From NCBI GenBank assembly GCA_964020155.1, contig OZ026549.1, positions 1,970,133-2,030,132 of the forward strand: a stretch of DNA of 60,000 nucleotides, given 5' to 3'. Position numbers and translations under genes: made by a program. Positions 27,046 through 38,355 of the stretch are shown here, in pieces (position 1 is the first letter of the stretch; each line of letters begins with the position of its first letter). This stretch comes from Chondrilla cf. caribensis. Taxonomy: Eukaryota; Porifera; Demospongiae; Chondrillida; Chondrillidae. The notes below the pieces were generated by a model. The model was not told where the DNA came from. It did not search any database and saw nothing but the letters and a program-made list of their open reading frames with translations.

Positions 27046-27567
27046 AGGGTGCTGCCTTATCAACAGTTGTCACATCAACTCCCACACACATATTCAAATA
27101 GTAGGTAATGTAAAGCTACCAGTCCAAGACTTTATCATAGTATAAACTCTCCTCACTTTGACACTTGACCTCATAGAGGATGATATATATTTCTCAATTA
27201 CCCACCAAGTTGTTTGGTGAATGACAAACAGATGTACATCAGCAAGGATGATGAAACTATCAGTACTTTCATCTATGACCCTAGTAGTCATCATATGTGT
27301 AACCAGTGTAGCGGGAGCTACAGTTTGACACCAAACACCACTATATACATAGTACTATTGATTTAGTGCTGTCATTGTTACAGTAGTCTCCATGCATAAT
27401 TTACAGTGCAACCTACCTACCTATATTATGTCATTAATTTGAAGAATTTTGTAGTCTCATTTACTGTCTGTTTTTTGATCTTATCAGCATCAAACTGATA
27501 CATTGGACACAGATAGTCATACCCGTACATTACACCACATAAGTACATGCACACATCATAATATGCC

Positions 27568-27722
<155 letters not shown>

Positions 27723-27742
27723 CTCACTTACCTGTTGTCTAC

Positions 27743-27945
27743 ACAGTGCATCAGGTGGACAAAGCTTTTCATTATGACATGGTAAAGCACATGGATGACC
27801 ACACAATGTTCAAGGAGTTGGACAATGTTGAGTACACACCTCCATGTTAGGGAGACACACAATATTATGTCCACAAGTTAAGCTCTGCCCACAAACACAT
27901 CCACATGAAACATCATCAAGGAAACAAGGAACACTACATTCCTGA
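27743..27945 (-). pseudogene. NFX1-type zinc-finger protein fragment
   Basis: After the acceptor cccctcag (minus strand, near 27945) the frame reads ECSVPCFLDDVSCGCVCG, then LTCGHNIVC, a TGA stop after CTQHCPTP, and then LCGHPCALPCHNEKLCPP, ending at a gtaagtg donor near 27742. The repeated CGH-x-C-x3-C pattern is typical of NF-X1 zinc fingers such as those of NFX1 and ZNFX1. The in-frame TGA (27795-27810 area) breaks the exon. A truncated second copy of its first part lies at 36075-36150, cut by a CA tract. Upstream helicase or other domains were not found here. Confidence 0.6.
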
Positions 27946-27999
27946 GGGGAGAAATAGGGACTTCAGGTAATCAAGCAAAGACAATATGCGTACATACAT

Positions 28000-28160
28000 A
28001 TGAGTGTATGAAGTGGATGGAGATATGGACAATATGCGCATACGTGAGTGGAAGAAGGGGATCCCAGTAGATAAGTGAGTGTATGAAGTGGATTGAGATA
28101 TGGACAATTATATGTGCATACGTGAGTGGAAGAAGGGGATCCCAGTAGTCCAGCGGTTGG
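28000..28160. repeat. Two tandem copies of a ~75-bp unit
   Basis: gagtgtatgaagtggattgagatatggacaat ... cgtgagtggaagaaggggatcccagta occurs twice in tandem. A rearranged relative is at 36205-36300. Confidence 0.8.
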
Positions 28161-28400
28161 TGGCACTGCAACCGTACATCCTGAGGAATTATGCAATACA
28201 CTGGTTTTGTAGATACTATTTCTAATAGGTATAAGTGAAGAACACACAAAATGTTGTCCTGGAGATAGTGAGGAAATACATTTGTCCTTATCATGCCATA
28301 GTACAGGTTCAGAAAACAACGTTCTCTTCCAGTTCACTTTGAACAGTACATAAACAGTATCAGTCAGTGATTGATCACAAGTGACTGAGTTGTTCACACA

Positions 28401-28649
28401 TTATACAGTACTGCACTGAGAGGACAAGTGGAGGAACTGCAGTACAGGGTTCAGTGACATGTCAAATGGGCTACATGGGGAACTGTACTCACCACCAATG
28501 TCACTGTTCTTACTGGAACACTTGCTTTGCAGACTCAAACTAGAACAAGGCTGATCTGGCCTCTTTCTACTGCCACCTACATTTGAATCAGGCGTGACAT
28601 TGAGAGTGCAATTTGATAGCCATATACAATTATACCTTCCAATTGACAA
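28401..28649 (-). other. Possible exon, duplicated at 37203-37448, unrecognised
   Basis: The minus-strand frame contains a basic and serine-rich stretch (SRKRPDQPCSSLSLQSK) ending NSDIG at a gtgagtac donor (near 28490). In the second copy it reads SRKRPDQPCSSSSLQSKRS. The two copies keep the frame and the donor although their flanks differ, which hints at a former exon with a nuclear-localisation-like basic patch. Splicing it directly to the zinc-finger exon next to it would put a stop in frame, so the two are not simply joined. Function is unknown. Confidence 0.3.
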
Positions 28650-28995
28650 AGCCAGGATTCCCTATCCCCTGACCATATGGAGGACTGGAAGATGCCACTT
28701 TTTCTGTCATCAATAGGATGGGAACAAAGTGGACCAACGAATGGTGGGTGTGTCTAGACAAATACACCGTCCTGTTAGTCAGCGAGGCCCAGGAATTCTC
28801 CCTTCACTGATCATGGAACGTCAATCATTAATTTTGACTGCATATATACTCAACCTCTGTCGAGAACGAGCAGTCGATCCCCCTTCTAATGTCTTCTCCA
28901 AGACCTGTGACTTGAAGGACTAGAGGACATAAATTACAAGCTGTGAGTTCTATACTTTGTTAGTCAATGATAGGGAGACTACAATCATATGATAT

Positions 28996-29142
28996 TCTCA
29001 CCAAATCCTTCCGGTATACACAAGGGCTTCCTGAGTGGTACTGGCTGTCATTTTGTTTTAGCATAAATATTATATTGTATAAATATAACTTCTTGTGATA
29101 CTAATCCTTGTACCAGTGTGTATCATAGTAGGCTGGAAGAAT
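28996..29142 (-). repeat. Orphan copy of the distal promoter of the peptide genes
   Basis: The segment from ccaaatccttccggtatac through taccagtgtgtatcat to ggctggaagaa matches the upstream regions of all five peptide genes (for example 1548-1685 and 58790-58920). It lacks the TATA box and exon 1. It ends abruptly at about 29142 where a plus-strand exon region begins, marking a chimeric duplication junction. Confidence 0.75.
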
Positions 29143-29165
29143 GACATGTGAACCCTGTGCTGTAG

Positions 29166-29879
29166 AAGTACATGGAGATTGTAATGAAGGAGAAGGCAGC
29201 CAAACAAGAACAGCACCAGCCGTCCAAACAAAATGGAAGAGTAGATGAGTTTGGTACCCCCCTACCTTCCAATGACTCTTACAGGTATGTACTAGCATAC
29301 ATGAGGGGTGTGTACAGTACATGTGTACCCACTATCATGTCCATATATGTACACACACATACTACGATCACACCTCATACTTAACTCTGCTTGACATATT
29401 CATTAGCGGGATGTACATGTACGTACAGTAGGGACCAACAAACAAACGCACAGAATTAAACACCTTTAAGACAAATGGCTGCTTAATACAAACCCAGAGC
29501 TTTGGTTTACTTAAGTTGCGTATATACCTACCTATGTTGTGCAAATCCTGATAAGAACATCTGATAATAAGAACTGATAATGTAGGTCCCTTTTAGTTTG
29601 TTTTAACAGTTTCCTACTGTTCATAAATGGATACTTATGTCAAGTTGATTACTATAAGTCTTGTACTAGTGCTGTGTGTGTCATTTTAAAGCCTACACTG
29701 TACCTGAATGGTACATACATACGTACTTCAATTACATGCACACTCACAGCACACCCCATCACACACACAAGCAGTGTGTTCACTATCTTAACTCTGTGCA
29801 CCTGTTAGTACTCACTGATGGTCTTCCCCTGTGCAGCTTTGGTGAAGGATCTGTGGATTCACCATTTGAAGATTGGTGA
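29166..29879 (+). CDS. 3' end of an unrecognised gene (last two exons)
   Basis: Exon 29166-29284 (acceptor gtgctgtag, donor gtatgt) encodes KYMEIVMKEKAAKQEQ and then a Lys/Asp/Ser-rich stretch ending PSNDSY. It joins in phase to the last exon 29837-29879 (acceptor cctgtgcag), which encodes FGEGSVDSPFEDW and stops at TGA. The first part looks like an amphipathic, probably coiled-coil helix, and the tail is acidic. I do not recognise the protein. The first of the two exons is present again at 39994-40112 with 96 percent or so identity. Upstream exons are missing here because sequence from another block abuts at 29142, so this copy is probably a fragment. Confidence 0.5.
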
Positions 29880-30299
29880 ATGAGCTCATTGACAAGATGA
29901 AATCAACTTTGTTCGTAGATAGTATGACTAGTACCTTAATCATGAATATGGTTATGTATGTATACATCATATGTGGATAGTGATGCAAGTCATAATTTTA
30001 TATAATGTAGTCTAAGAATTGATTTTACATGGATGCTACCTGACTAACAGTTGTCGCATCAACTCCCACACACTATTCAAATATTAGGTAAAGTTCCAAA
30101 ACTTTGAGTGAGTTAGATTTGGCCCTCAGTAAGGTCTGGATCCTATATCAGCTTGACATGCATGCCCCCTCTACCATGAGCTACACTAGGTGTTCAGCTT
30201 TTCCCATGCAATTCAAGTAGTAAGCACCTCTGAATGTACCTTGGTTTACAGACCATGTATGGTGATGCATGGGGTGTTTCATAATAGACCATAATGATA

Positions 30300-30339
<40 letters not shown>

Positions 30340-30860
30340 TTATGCATCCCCCCCTGTCACAATAATGGGGTCGCCAAGGTCATATATACAACAGTGAACG
30401 AATGCACGTGAATACATGAGTATATAGTATAGGCAGCTAGCTGTAATGGAATTGCGTTTTTTCACCATCTACTACAATTGTGTACATAGCTGAATTTAAG
30501 GTGTAGACCTAGAACTATCGATCAAGTGTCGAAGTTCCAAGACTTGCTATCGGATAGTCCTCATTGGTCTATATAGATGCAATCCCGTTCAGTAGTTATG
30601 CATATGTATAGCTATAAGTCCTCGTAGCACGTAGATAACCGGTAGCTAACTTCTGCATGATCTGCCTCTGGGAGACTCTTTATGCCTACCCCACCGATCG
30701 CAAATCTTAGTACTTCGGCACTTGATCGATGGCGAGGTCTATACCTTTGCTTGTGTACTCGAAATCCTCAGTTTCGAAGAAATTCACTCCTCTTTCAACA
30801 ACTTGAATCCTATTTTTCTATCGTTGGCGAGTAGTGTTCTTCCTAGAAAACCTTAAGTTC
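29880..30860. other. Non-coding duplicated spacer with (AAT)n at 30300-30340
   Basis: 30120-30640 resembles 7080-7480 and 19620-20090 (ggtgtttcataatagaccataat, cacaataatggggtc). The (AAT)n tract has about 14 units. 30650-30860 is unique, and no exon is seen. Confidence 0.6.
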
Positions 30861-31751
30861 AATCGATGGTTAAGTCTATACACCTTACTTAAGTTCGGCT
30901 ACAATTGCAGTAGATGGTGAAAACAACGCATGCACCTTTTATTTGATTTCTTATTTGACTTGACAGTACTACTCCATTACTTCCATGGCAGATATATATT
31001 ATATTGCTGATAATAATAATTTATTTATAATTCCCTCACAGCTGCAATCCAAACATTTGTGTGAACATACACCGTTGACCCTGGTGACATCATTATTGTG
31101 GGTGGTGGTTGCGTATATTATGGTCTAGATCTATTAAGATCTGGTCCTCGCCTAGGTATGCAACACATATCAGCTTCAGACTTCCCTTCTGCAATGAACT
31201 ACGGTATTCCAGAAGGTGCTTAGTATATCCCCCTAATTCTCTTCCATTGAAAATATCTAGCACCTCTAAATGTATCTTGCATGTGGGCCGTGTACAGAGA
31301 TGGGAAGTATTTTAATTGAATTGTCACTATATTACAGATTACCAATGTTACTAACATGCTACACTGTATTACTTTATTAATGTTAATAATCAATGAATTC
31401 AATTATTAATTGAACAGCCATCATGCAATAATTGAGTGATGGTTAATAGAATTTGTTTCATGTTACATGATAATACTACTAAAGAAATATATTCATCCCA
31501 GTCACATACTCAGTAGTATAATCTGAGATGCATAATTCCTATTAATCTAGCTTAGAATCCAATATAATCATTTTTTAAGAATTGTATTGCAATCATTTAG
31601 CTGTTACTTTCACACCAGTTACTATTCACTGTAAGAAATAGGAATATTGTATATGAGCAGCAATTGAAGCAACTATATTATGGTGACTGCATCCCATGCA
31701 TTTAACTGCAGTTGAAAAACTACACTTTACTGAAAAAATCACAATTAACAC

Positions 31752-32234
31752 TTACCAAACATAGCAACATGGAGTTAAATCACCACCAATACTCTTCCTG
31801 AAACCTCCAGCCTTTTTCCTGGAACAGCAATAACTACTGGTCACACCCATGTCATTGACGCAATTTGCATCTTGATAGCACCTTGCATATGCACCACCAT
31901 CACCTGTCAGTAGAAAAGAAATCGATATCAATATACTTTAACATTTTATAATAAGGGCTTGTAGTATCTCCCATAAATTAAGAATCGAATTCAACATTTA
32001 TTACCTGGAATGGGTATCGTTTGAGAGTACAAGTTCAAATATTATACCCAGTCTGTTACATGCATGTTATTACACACACATGCTGGCAGATTTGAAAGTG
32101 AGAAACAACAAACACGTGAAATAACTGCCACACAATCACGATGAACATTGAGTCCCAGGAACAGATAAGTACTCACTCTGGTAGAACATGGCTCCAATGA
32201 GCAGCAGGAGCAAGATCAGTCCCTTCCCAGACAT
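31752..32234 (-). CDS. Secreted six-cysteine peptide D (two exons, short form)
   Basis: Exon 1 is 32234-32177 and exon 2 is 31903-31752, giving 69 residues. It is the closest paralogue of peptide A: one extra glycine before the first cysteine, and substitutions in the loops (for example CYQDANCVNDMGVTSSYCC instead of CYHDANCSRDMGISSSYCC). Cysteines are at 28, 34, 45, 46, 65 and 66. It ends CCYVW with the stop inside the same GTAAGTG donor-like sequence as in A. Most differences between A and D in exon 2 change an amino acid between cysteines and none touches a cysteine. Confidence 0.85.
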
Positions 32235-32355
32235 GTTGTTCACTTAGTTTCTTTAGGATTGTCTTTCCAACAGGTCAGGTACACTCCGCACAGGCACTCT
32301 TCTTTGATGAAGTTCACAGAGAAAAACAGCTATAAACTGGCTGTAACAAGTAGGT

Positions 32356-32365
32356 CATTTATATA
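32356..32365 (-). promoter_or_regulatory. TATA box of peptide gene D
   Basis: TATATAAATG on the minus strand, about 122 bp upstream of the ATG, in the conserved promoter block. Confidence 0.65.
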
Positions 32366-33915
32366 GCCTACACAGGTTCTACCAAATCCTTCCGGTATAC
32401 AAGTGCTTCCTGAGTGGTACAGGCTGTCATTTTGTTTTAGTAGAAAGATTATACTATTTACATAATAACTTGTTGTAATACTAATCCTAGTACCAGTGTG
32501 TATATCATGGTAGGTTGGAAGAAGCTCATGAAGTGTAAATTTCCACTGAACCAAAACTGTTGAAATGAGATAATTTGTCATGTCAAATATACCTTATGTA
32601 CATAGTGCAGTACATTCACAGATATACTAGTATGAGCCTGATCCAGGAAGAAATCTAAAAAGAAAGATGGTATATATGTACAATGTCATGTATGAAGTGA
32701 AGTGTGTGAGGGTGTGGTCCCCCTTATAGGCATATTTAATGTATGAACTGTATCTTCATCATGGTGTACTGGCCACTCCTTTCCACTAAGAAGTGCTTAT
32801 CATTGTAACAACCTACATCCATGTAATAACGAAAAGGTATCAACTGCAAACCTCGAGATCAACAAACACAATACATGATCATGAACAGGCACAATGTCAG
32901 CAGGAGAAAGCCAATTATTTACAGGCATATATATTTAAAAGTAAGTGACCACCTTGAAAATGGCTGTTAATAGGGTGCTTGAAATTTCGAATGTTTGTTG
33001 AGTAAGAAAACGGGCATTTCCTCCATGAACGTCTTGCACACTTCTTACTAAAAGCTTCAACTGTTTAGTATATTTGTTAGTCATGATGATGTACCTTATT
33101 TGCATTAAAACATGACTTGTTCTGCTGATTCTCAATTGTAATACTTATACAGCACTACCACTGTGGAAGCCATTTTGTTGGGACTGGTCACATACTTTTG
33201 AGCACGTGTGTATACACAGCCATGACATGTTTGTTCCTTTAATTTATTGATGTACACCACATGTAATATACAGCCTTGTTACAACCTAGAAATTGTAACT
33301 GTAAACATGCGCTAGCAGGTGAGTGATAAATAACAGATGATTGTTGACTGAATAACATGAACTGTAAAGCATAACATTGTTGCACATGTTTTTTAAAGTA
33401 TAAGTGCCACAAAAAATTCGATATCATGATTTCCCATGCTAGACATCCATCAGTAAAGAGTGCAATCTGTTTGTACGTGGACTTTTGGTCCATACCATTG
33501 TTTCATACTGCCAACATGTCATATGTATATTATGTACGGTAGGATGGCATAGAGTTAATGTTACAGCAATCAAAAATTGACAGGATATATTCCTGATGTT
33601 AAGTGTGCTTACAACTGATTTCAAGAATCTGATAGAACTCACTGGTGCACACAAATACACACACACACATAAAACATGTACACACATACTGTATTTTACA
33701 TGCATGTGCACAAACATGTACACACACAATCACACACATACACAAATAATACAGCCACACAATATTATGCATACACACGCAGAAATGTTTGATAAAAATA
33801 AATTGGTTTTCAGCATACTAACAATCAATCAGCAAAATGTACTATATGTTTGTATGTGGGATTTTGATTCAATTGATTCACACTACCAACACCAATTATA
33901 TGTATAGTGTGATGG

Positions 33916-34826
33916 TATATGGGCCATTTGATAGGAAAAGGGCCCTTGGGGTGAAAATCCAATTAACATTGATTCATGTATTTAAAATCTCTTTGATAAT
34001 AGTAGATTAATTATAATCAAATCAAGATTTAAAGTGAACATTTCACTGGTCAGAAAAATAGAATTATTTGTGTATGCTGATAATTATACATTTTGAGAAA
34101 TAGTTCTAATTAAAATTGGACCCACGCATTTAATTACGATATTTCTATATACCAGGAACAAGAGGAGAAGCACAGTTTAGTTACAAAACAGTTTCGATCA
34201 GTTACATAAAATCACCTCGGTTCTGTGATGATTTGTAGAAATATCACAGCATGATCCACGAAAGAGTAAAAGTACATCTGTGACGATTCACGCACAGAGG
34301 GAGACTAAATGGCGATATATTCACGATTGAGACTAAACTAAGGCTTACTTTCAGTCAGTTCATGTTGAGACATTGACCACAACAAGAATGCTTCGTGAGA
34401 AATAAAGGGTACATATCCAGACAAACTTCGGCAACGACGTCCTCAGTAACTTAACAGTGAATTGGAGAAGAAAACACACAATTTCTCAATGCACGATGAA
34501 AATACCGCCTATGTCCTTCCTATTGAGCCCTAACTATACAGCTGACTGCTAATGTCCAGCCCACAAGATGTCCAAAAGGTAGAAGAAGAACCATGTCAAA
34601 TCTAATGGAATTCATTACATTTTAATGAGATTCATCTATAGACAGTGTTCAAATGGTTGGTGACCTGCCACCTTGTGATAATATTCTAGTATGTGATGCG
34701 TGAAGGGTAGGAGTATCGAAAGAACAGGCTTTCAGAGGATTGATAATTTTGGCCAGATTTGGTATTTTTGTACTGAAAAAAACATATTCACCATAAGGAC
34801 CCTTTTCCTATCAAATGGCCCATATA
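33916..34826. mobile_element. 911-bp inverted-repeat element (MITE), complete copy
   Basis: Terminal repeats of about 39 bp begin TATATGGGCCATTTGATAGG on the left and, read on the other strand, identically on the right, with three mismatches further in. Both ends start with TA or TATA, the likely target duplication. No transposase frame is present. A truncated relative is at 1802-2336. Confidence 0.8.
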
Positions 34827-34909
34827 GTAATTGAATAATTCATATTATATCACTTGATGTTAAGTGGGCTTGCAATTGTTTTCAAGAATCTGATACAGCT
34901 CACTGGTAC

Positions 34910-34944
34910 ACACACAAACACAAACACAACACAACACACACACA

Positions 34945-35011
<67 letters not shown>

Positions 35012-35273
35012 CCCCCCAAATATGTCATTACAGTAATATAAGCTGCATTAATTTTAATATGCTCAAAGTTCAGTTCACACAGACATTCCATTTGGGCTAT
35101 TGTTACAGACACAAAACAAACAACATTTAATTAAGATCAGAAGATTCTCTGGGAATATGACTTTGTTCATAAATAGGTTGTTATTCAGTTAGCTAGCGAC
35201 TGGAATTTCTTCAAAACATGCCTGAACATAATTATCACCTCCCTAAGTTTCCCCCAAATATTTCATTACAGTA

Positions 35274-35339
<66 letters not shown>

Positions 35340-35340
35340 C
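34910..35340. repeat. Two (CA)n tracts around a dispersed repeat
   Basis: CA tracts lie at 34914-35008 and 35275-35338. Between them sits a copy of the 9520-9715 repeat. Both tracts are followed by ccccccaaatatktcattaca, so the second looks like a duplicate of the first. Confidence 0.8.
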
Positions 35341-35489
35341 CCCCCAAATATTTCATTACATTAATACAAGCTGCATTAACTTTAATATGCTCAAAGTTCC
35401 TTTCACACAGACATTCCATGCCCCCAACACCAACCACATGTATGGTGGGATGGAAATAAACAGAGGTTCCTCAGTGTCTACATATATGT

Positions 35490-35900
35490 TGCTTTACAGT
35501 TGTCACATCAACTCCCACACACACATTTTCAAATAGTAGGTAATGTAAACCTACCAGTCCATGACCTATTCATTGAGAATAAACTCGCCTCACTTTGACA
35601 CTTGACCTCATAGAGGATAATAAGTATATTACAATTACCTGCCAAGTTGTTTGGTGAATGATAAACATTCATACATCAGCAAGGATGATGAAACTATCAG
35701 TGTCTTGATCTATGACCCCAATAGTCATCATATGTGTACCCAGTGTAGCGGGAGCTACAGTTTGACACCAAACACCACTATATACATAGCACTATTGATT
35801 TAGTGCTGTCAATTTTACAGTAGTCTCCATATATAATTTACAATGCAACCTACGTAGCTATATATACTTCATTAATTTGAGGAATTTTGTAGTCTCATTT
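35490..35900. repeat. Partial copy of the 1.93-kb tandem unit
   Basis: Matches 25140-25500 and 27060-27430 from gttgtcacatcaactcccacac to gaggaattttgtagtctcatttactgtctg. Confidence 0.8.
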
Positions 35901-36037
35901 ACTGTCTGTTTTTTTATTTTTATTTTGGCTTATACACGAACACAGGCTGTATAACTCCACCAATACATTGGACACAGATAATACAAGTCATGTACATGCA
36001 TAATTGACCCCCCTAATATATTATACATAGATCACAC

Positions 36038-36069
<32 letters not shown>

Positions 36070-36074
36070 TGCAC

Positions 36075-36150
36075 ACAGCTCTGCCCACAAGTACATCCAC
36101 ATGAAACATCATCAAGGAAACAAGGTACATACGTACACTGCATTCCTGAG
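36075..36150 (-). pseudogene. Truncated second copy of the NFX1-type zinc-finger exon
   Basis: The minus-strand sequence matches the first part of the exon at 27743-27945 (FLDDVSCGCTCGQS). It has a small insertion near 36125 and is cut at 36075 by a CA tract. The surrounding 36160-37500 is a rearranged copy of 27960-28720. Confidence 0.6.
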
Positions 36151-37920
36151 CGGAGAAATAGGGACTTCAGGTGATCATGCAAAGACAATATGTGTACATA
36201 CATCTGAGTATATGAAGAGGATTGAGATATGGACGATATGTGCATGTGAGTGTATGAAGTGGATTGAGATGGACAATATGTGTAGACGTGAGTATTGATC
36301 CCAGTGGTTCAGTGGATGGTGGCACTGCACTCTCCTCACCTTGTGGTCCCCACTGCACAGTTCACTTGTACATACAGTACATGGAGGCAGGCACCTTCAG
36401 TGTGACAAGTGTGGTAGACTCAGAGGTGGAGAGAAACCAAGTGTCCATGCCCCTGTACATAATGGGTGTGTATATGTGCTAATGTAGTGGTTGTGACTAT
36501 GTGCTCATGTAGTGAGTGTGTCTATGTGTTCATGTAATGGGTGTGTCTATGTACATACATCATGTATTTAGTGTGCAATTGCTTTGGCTTGGCATCCTTC
36601 CCTACATCTTCCACACATTCACAAAACACTTAGTCTCTTCTCAGTATATCCCAATCCAGCAAATTGGTACCGTTTTTAAAATGCTTCATAAGGTTTGCTG
36701 TGCTCATTTAAAGCTCTAATTTCAGCAAAAGTTGGTTCATCCCACAGCTTTGGCTCCCATCTGAACAGATTTGCTGACAACTCATTGTCAACGGATAGAC
36801 TATTCCTCAGGTAGGCATAAAATGTCTGCAATGTGGTCTTGGCTGGATTGACTGTGAGTGGAAGGAACTTTGGAAGTCACTAATCTGCATACAGTATATT
36901 GCGTGTACAACAGGACATACTGAGGACTTATGCAATACGCTGGTATGGTAGATACCATATCAAATAGGCAAGTGAAGTTCACACAGTACAGTGCTTGTCC
37001 TGGAGATAGTGAGGAAGTCCATGCCATACAGTAGTACAGGTTCAGAAACCAACACTTCCAGTTCACTTTGAACAGTACAAAATGGTATCATGCAGTTAGT
37101 GATTGATCACAAGTGACTGAGTTGTTCACACATTATACAGTACTGCACTGAGAGGACAAGTGGAGGAACTGCAGTACAGGGTTCAGTGACATGTGAAATA
37201 GGCTAGCTACATGGGGAGCTGTACTCACCACCAATGTCACTGTTCTCCCTGGAACGCTTGCTTTGCAGACTCGAACTAGAACAAGGCTGATCTGGCCTCT
37301 TTCTACTAGCACCTACATTTGAATAGACGTCACACGTGACAATTGGCATACACTTATACCTTCCAATTGACAAAGCGAAGATTCCTTGTCCTCTGGAGGA
37401 CCGGAAAATGTCGGTTTTTCTGCCATCAATGTACGTACAGGATAACAACGGAGTTGCATCTATCGTTGCAGAGCGAAGATGTCAGTTTGGTGGGTGTGTC
37501 CAGGTAAATATTCAGTCCTGTTAATCTACGATGATCAGGAATTCCCCCTTCACTGATAGTTACCTTGTCAACAATTTGGCTGCATGCTCCAGGGTTAGAG
37601 AGGAAACTCGATCGTCTGATATGCTCAATCTCAGTCGAGAACGAGCAGTCACCCTTCTAATGTCTTCTCGAAGACCTGCGACTTGAAGGACTAGAGGACA
37701 TCATATTCGAGTGAGTTCTATACTTCGTTAGTCGATGATAGGCAGACTACATGTGATATTCTCAGCTAACCGTACAGCGGCTGGTCCACACGTGATCTAA
37801 TGAGTGTTCGGATATATGCGGCTGAAAACATGTAGGAATGTTGGTCCGTGGAGTATCTCTGTACATGTGTGTATTATCGTACGTTGATACAGTCTTGACT
37901 GGGGTGGATTGTGTATGGAG

Positions 37921-38331
37921 AGGCTACAGGTAGTGGCCACCCTGTACATGTATGGGTTGGTATCCCCTGGAGTGAGGCTACAGGTAGTGGTCACCCTGTA
38001 CATGTATGAGTTGTTATCACCTGGAGTGAGGCTACAGGTAGTGGTCATCCTGTACATGTATGAGTTGTTATCACCTGGAGTGAGACTACAGGTAGTGGTC
38101 ACCCTGTACATGTATGGGTTGGTATCACCTGGAGTGAGACCACAGGTAGTGGTCACCCTGTACATGTATGGGTTGGTATCACCTGGAGTGAGACTACAGG
38201 TAGTGGCCACCCTGTACATGTATGGGTTAGTATCACCTGGAGTGAGACTACAGGTAGTGGTCACCCTGTACATGTATGAGTTGGTATCACCTGGAGTGAG
38301 ACTACGTACAGGTAGTGGTCACCCTTTAAGT
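37921..38331. repeat. 54-bp minisatellite, about 7.6 copies
   Basis: The unit runs tgagactacaggtagtggtc, then accctgtacatgtatg, then (g/a)gttggtatcacctggag. Starts recur every 54 bp (37921, 37975 and so on), with small changes between units and a 4-bp insertion in the last. Because 54 is a multiple of three and the unit lacks stops, frames of 158 residues (minus) and 141 residues (plus) stay open across it. Neither has a gene context. Confidence 0.95.
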
Positions 38332-38355
38332 TAAATCTCTTCACTGAGTGTATTC

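Larger units (their letters stand above)
30865..32640. repeat. Segmental duplication block X, copy 2
   Basis: Second copy of 20-1790, with peptide gene D in place of A. The flanks differ on both sides. Confidence 0.85.

Noticed and set aside
37797..38334. 158- and 141-residue repeat proteins from the 54-bp minisatellite
   Set aside because: Open on both strands only because the unit lacks stops. There is no promoter or splice context, so I list it as a repeat.
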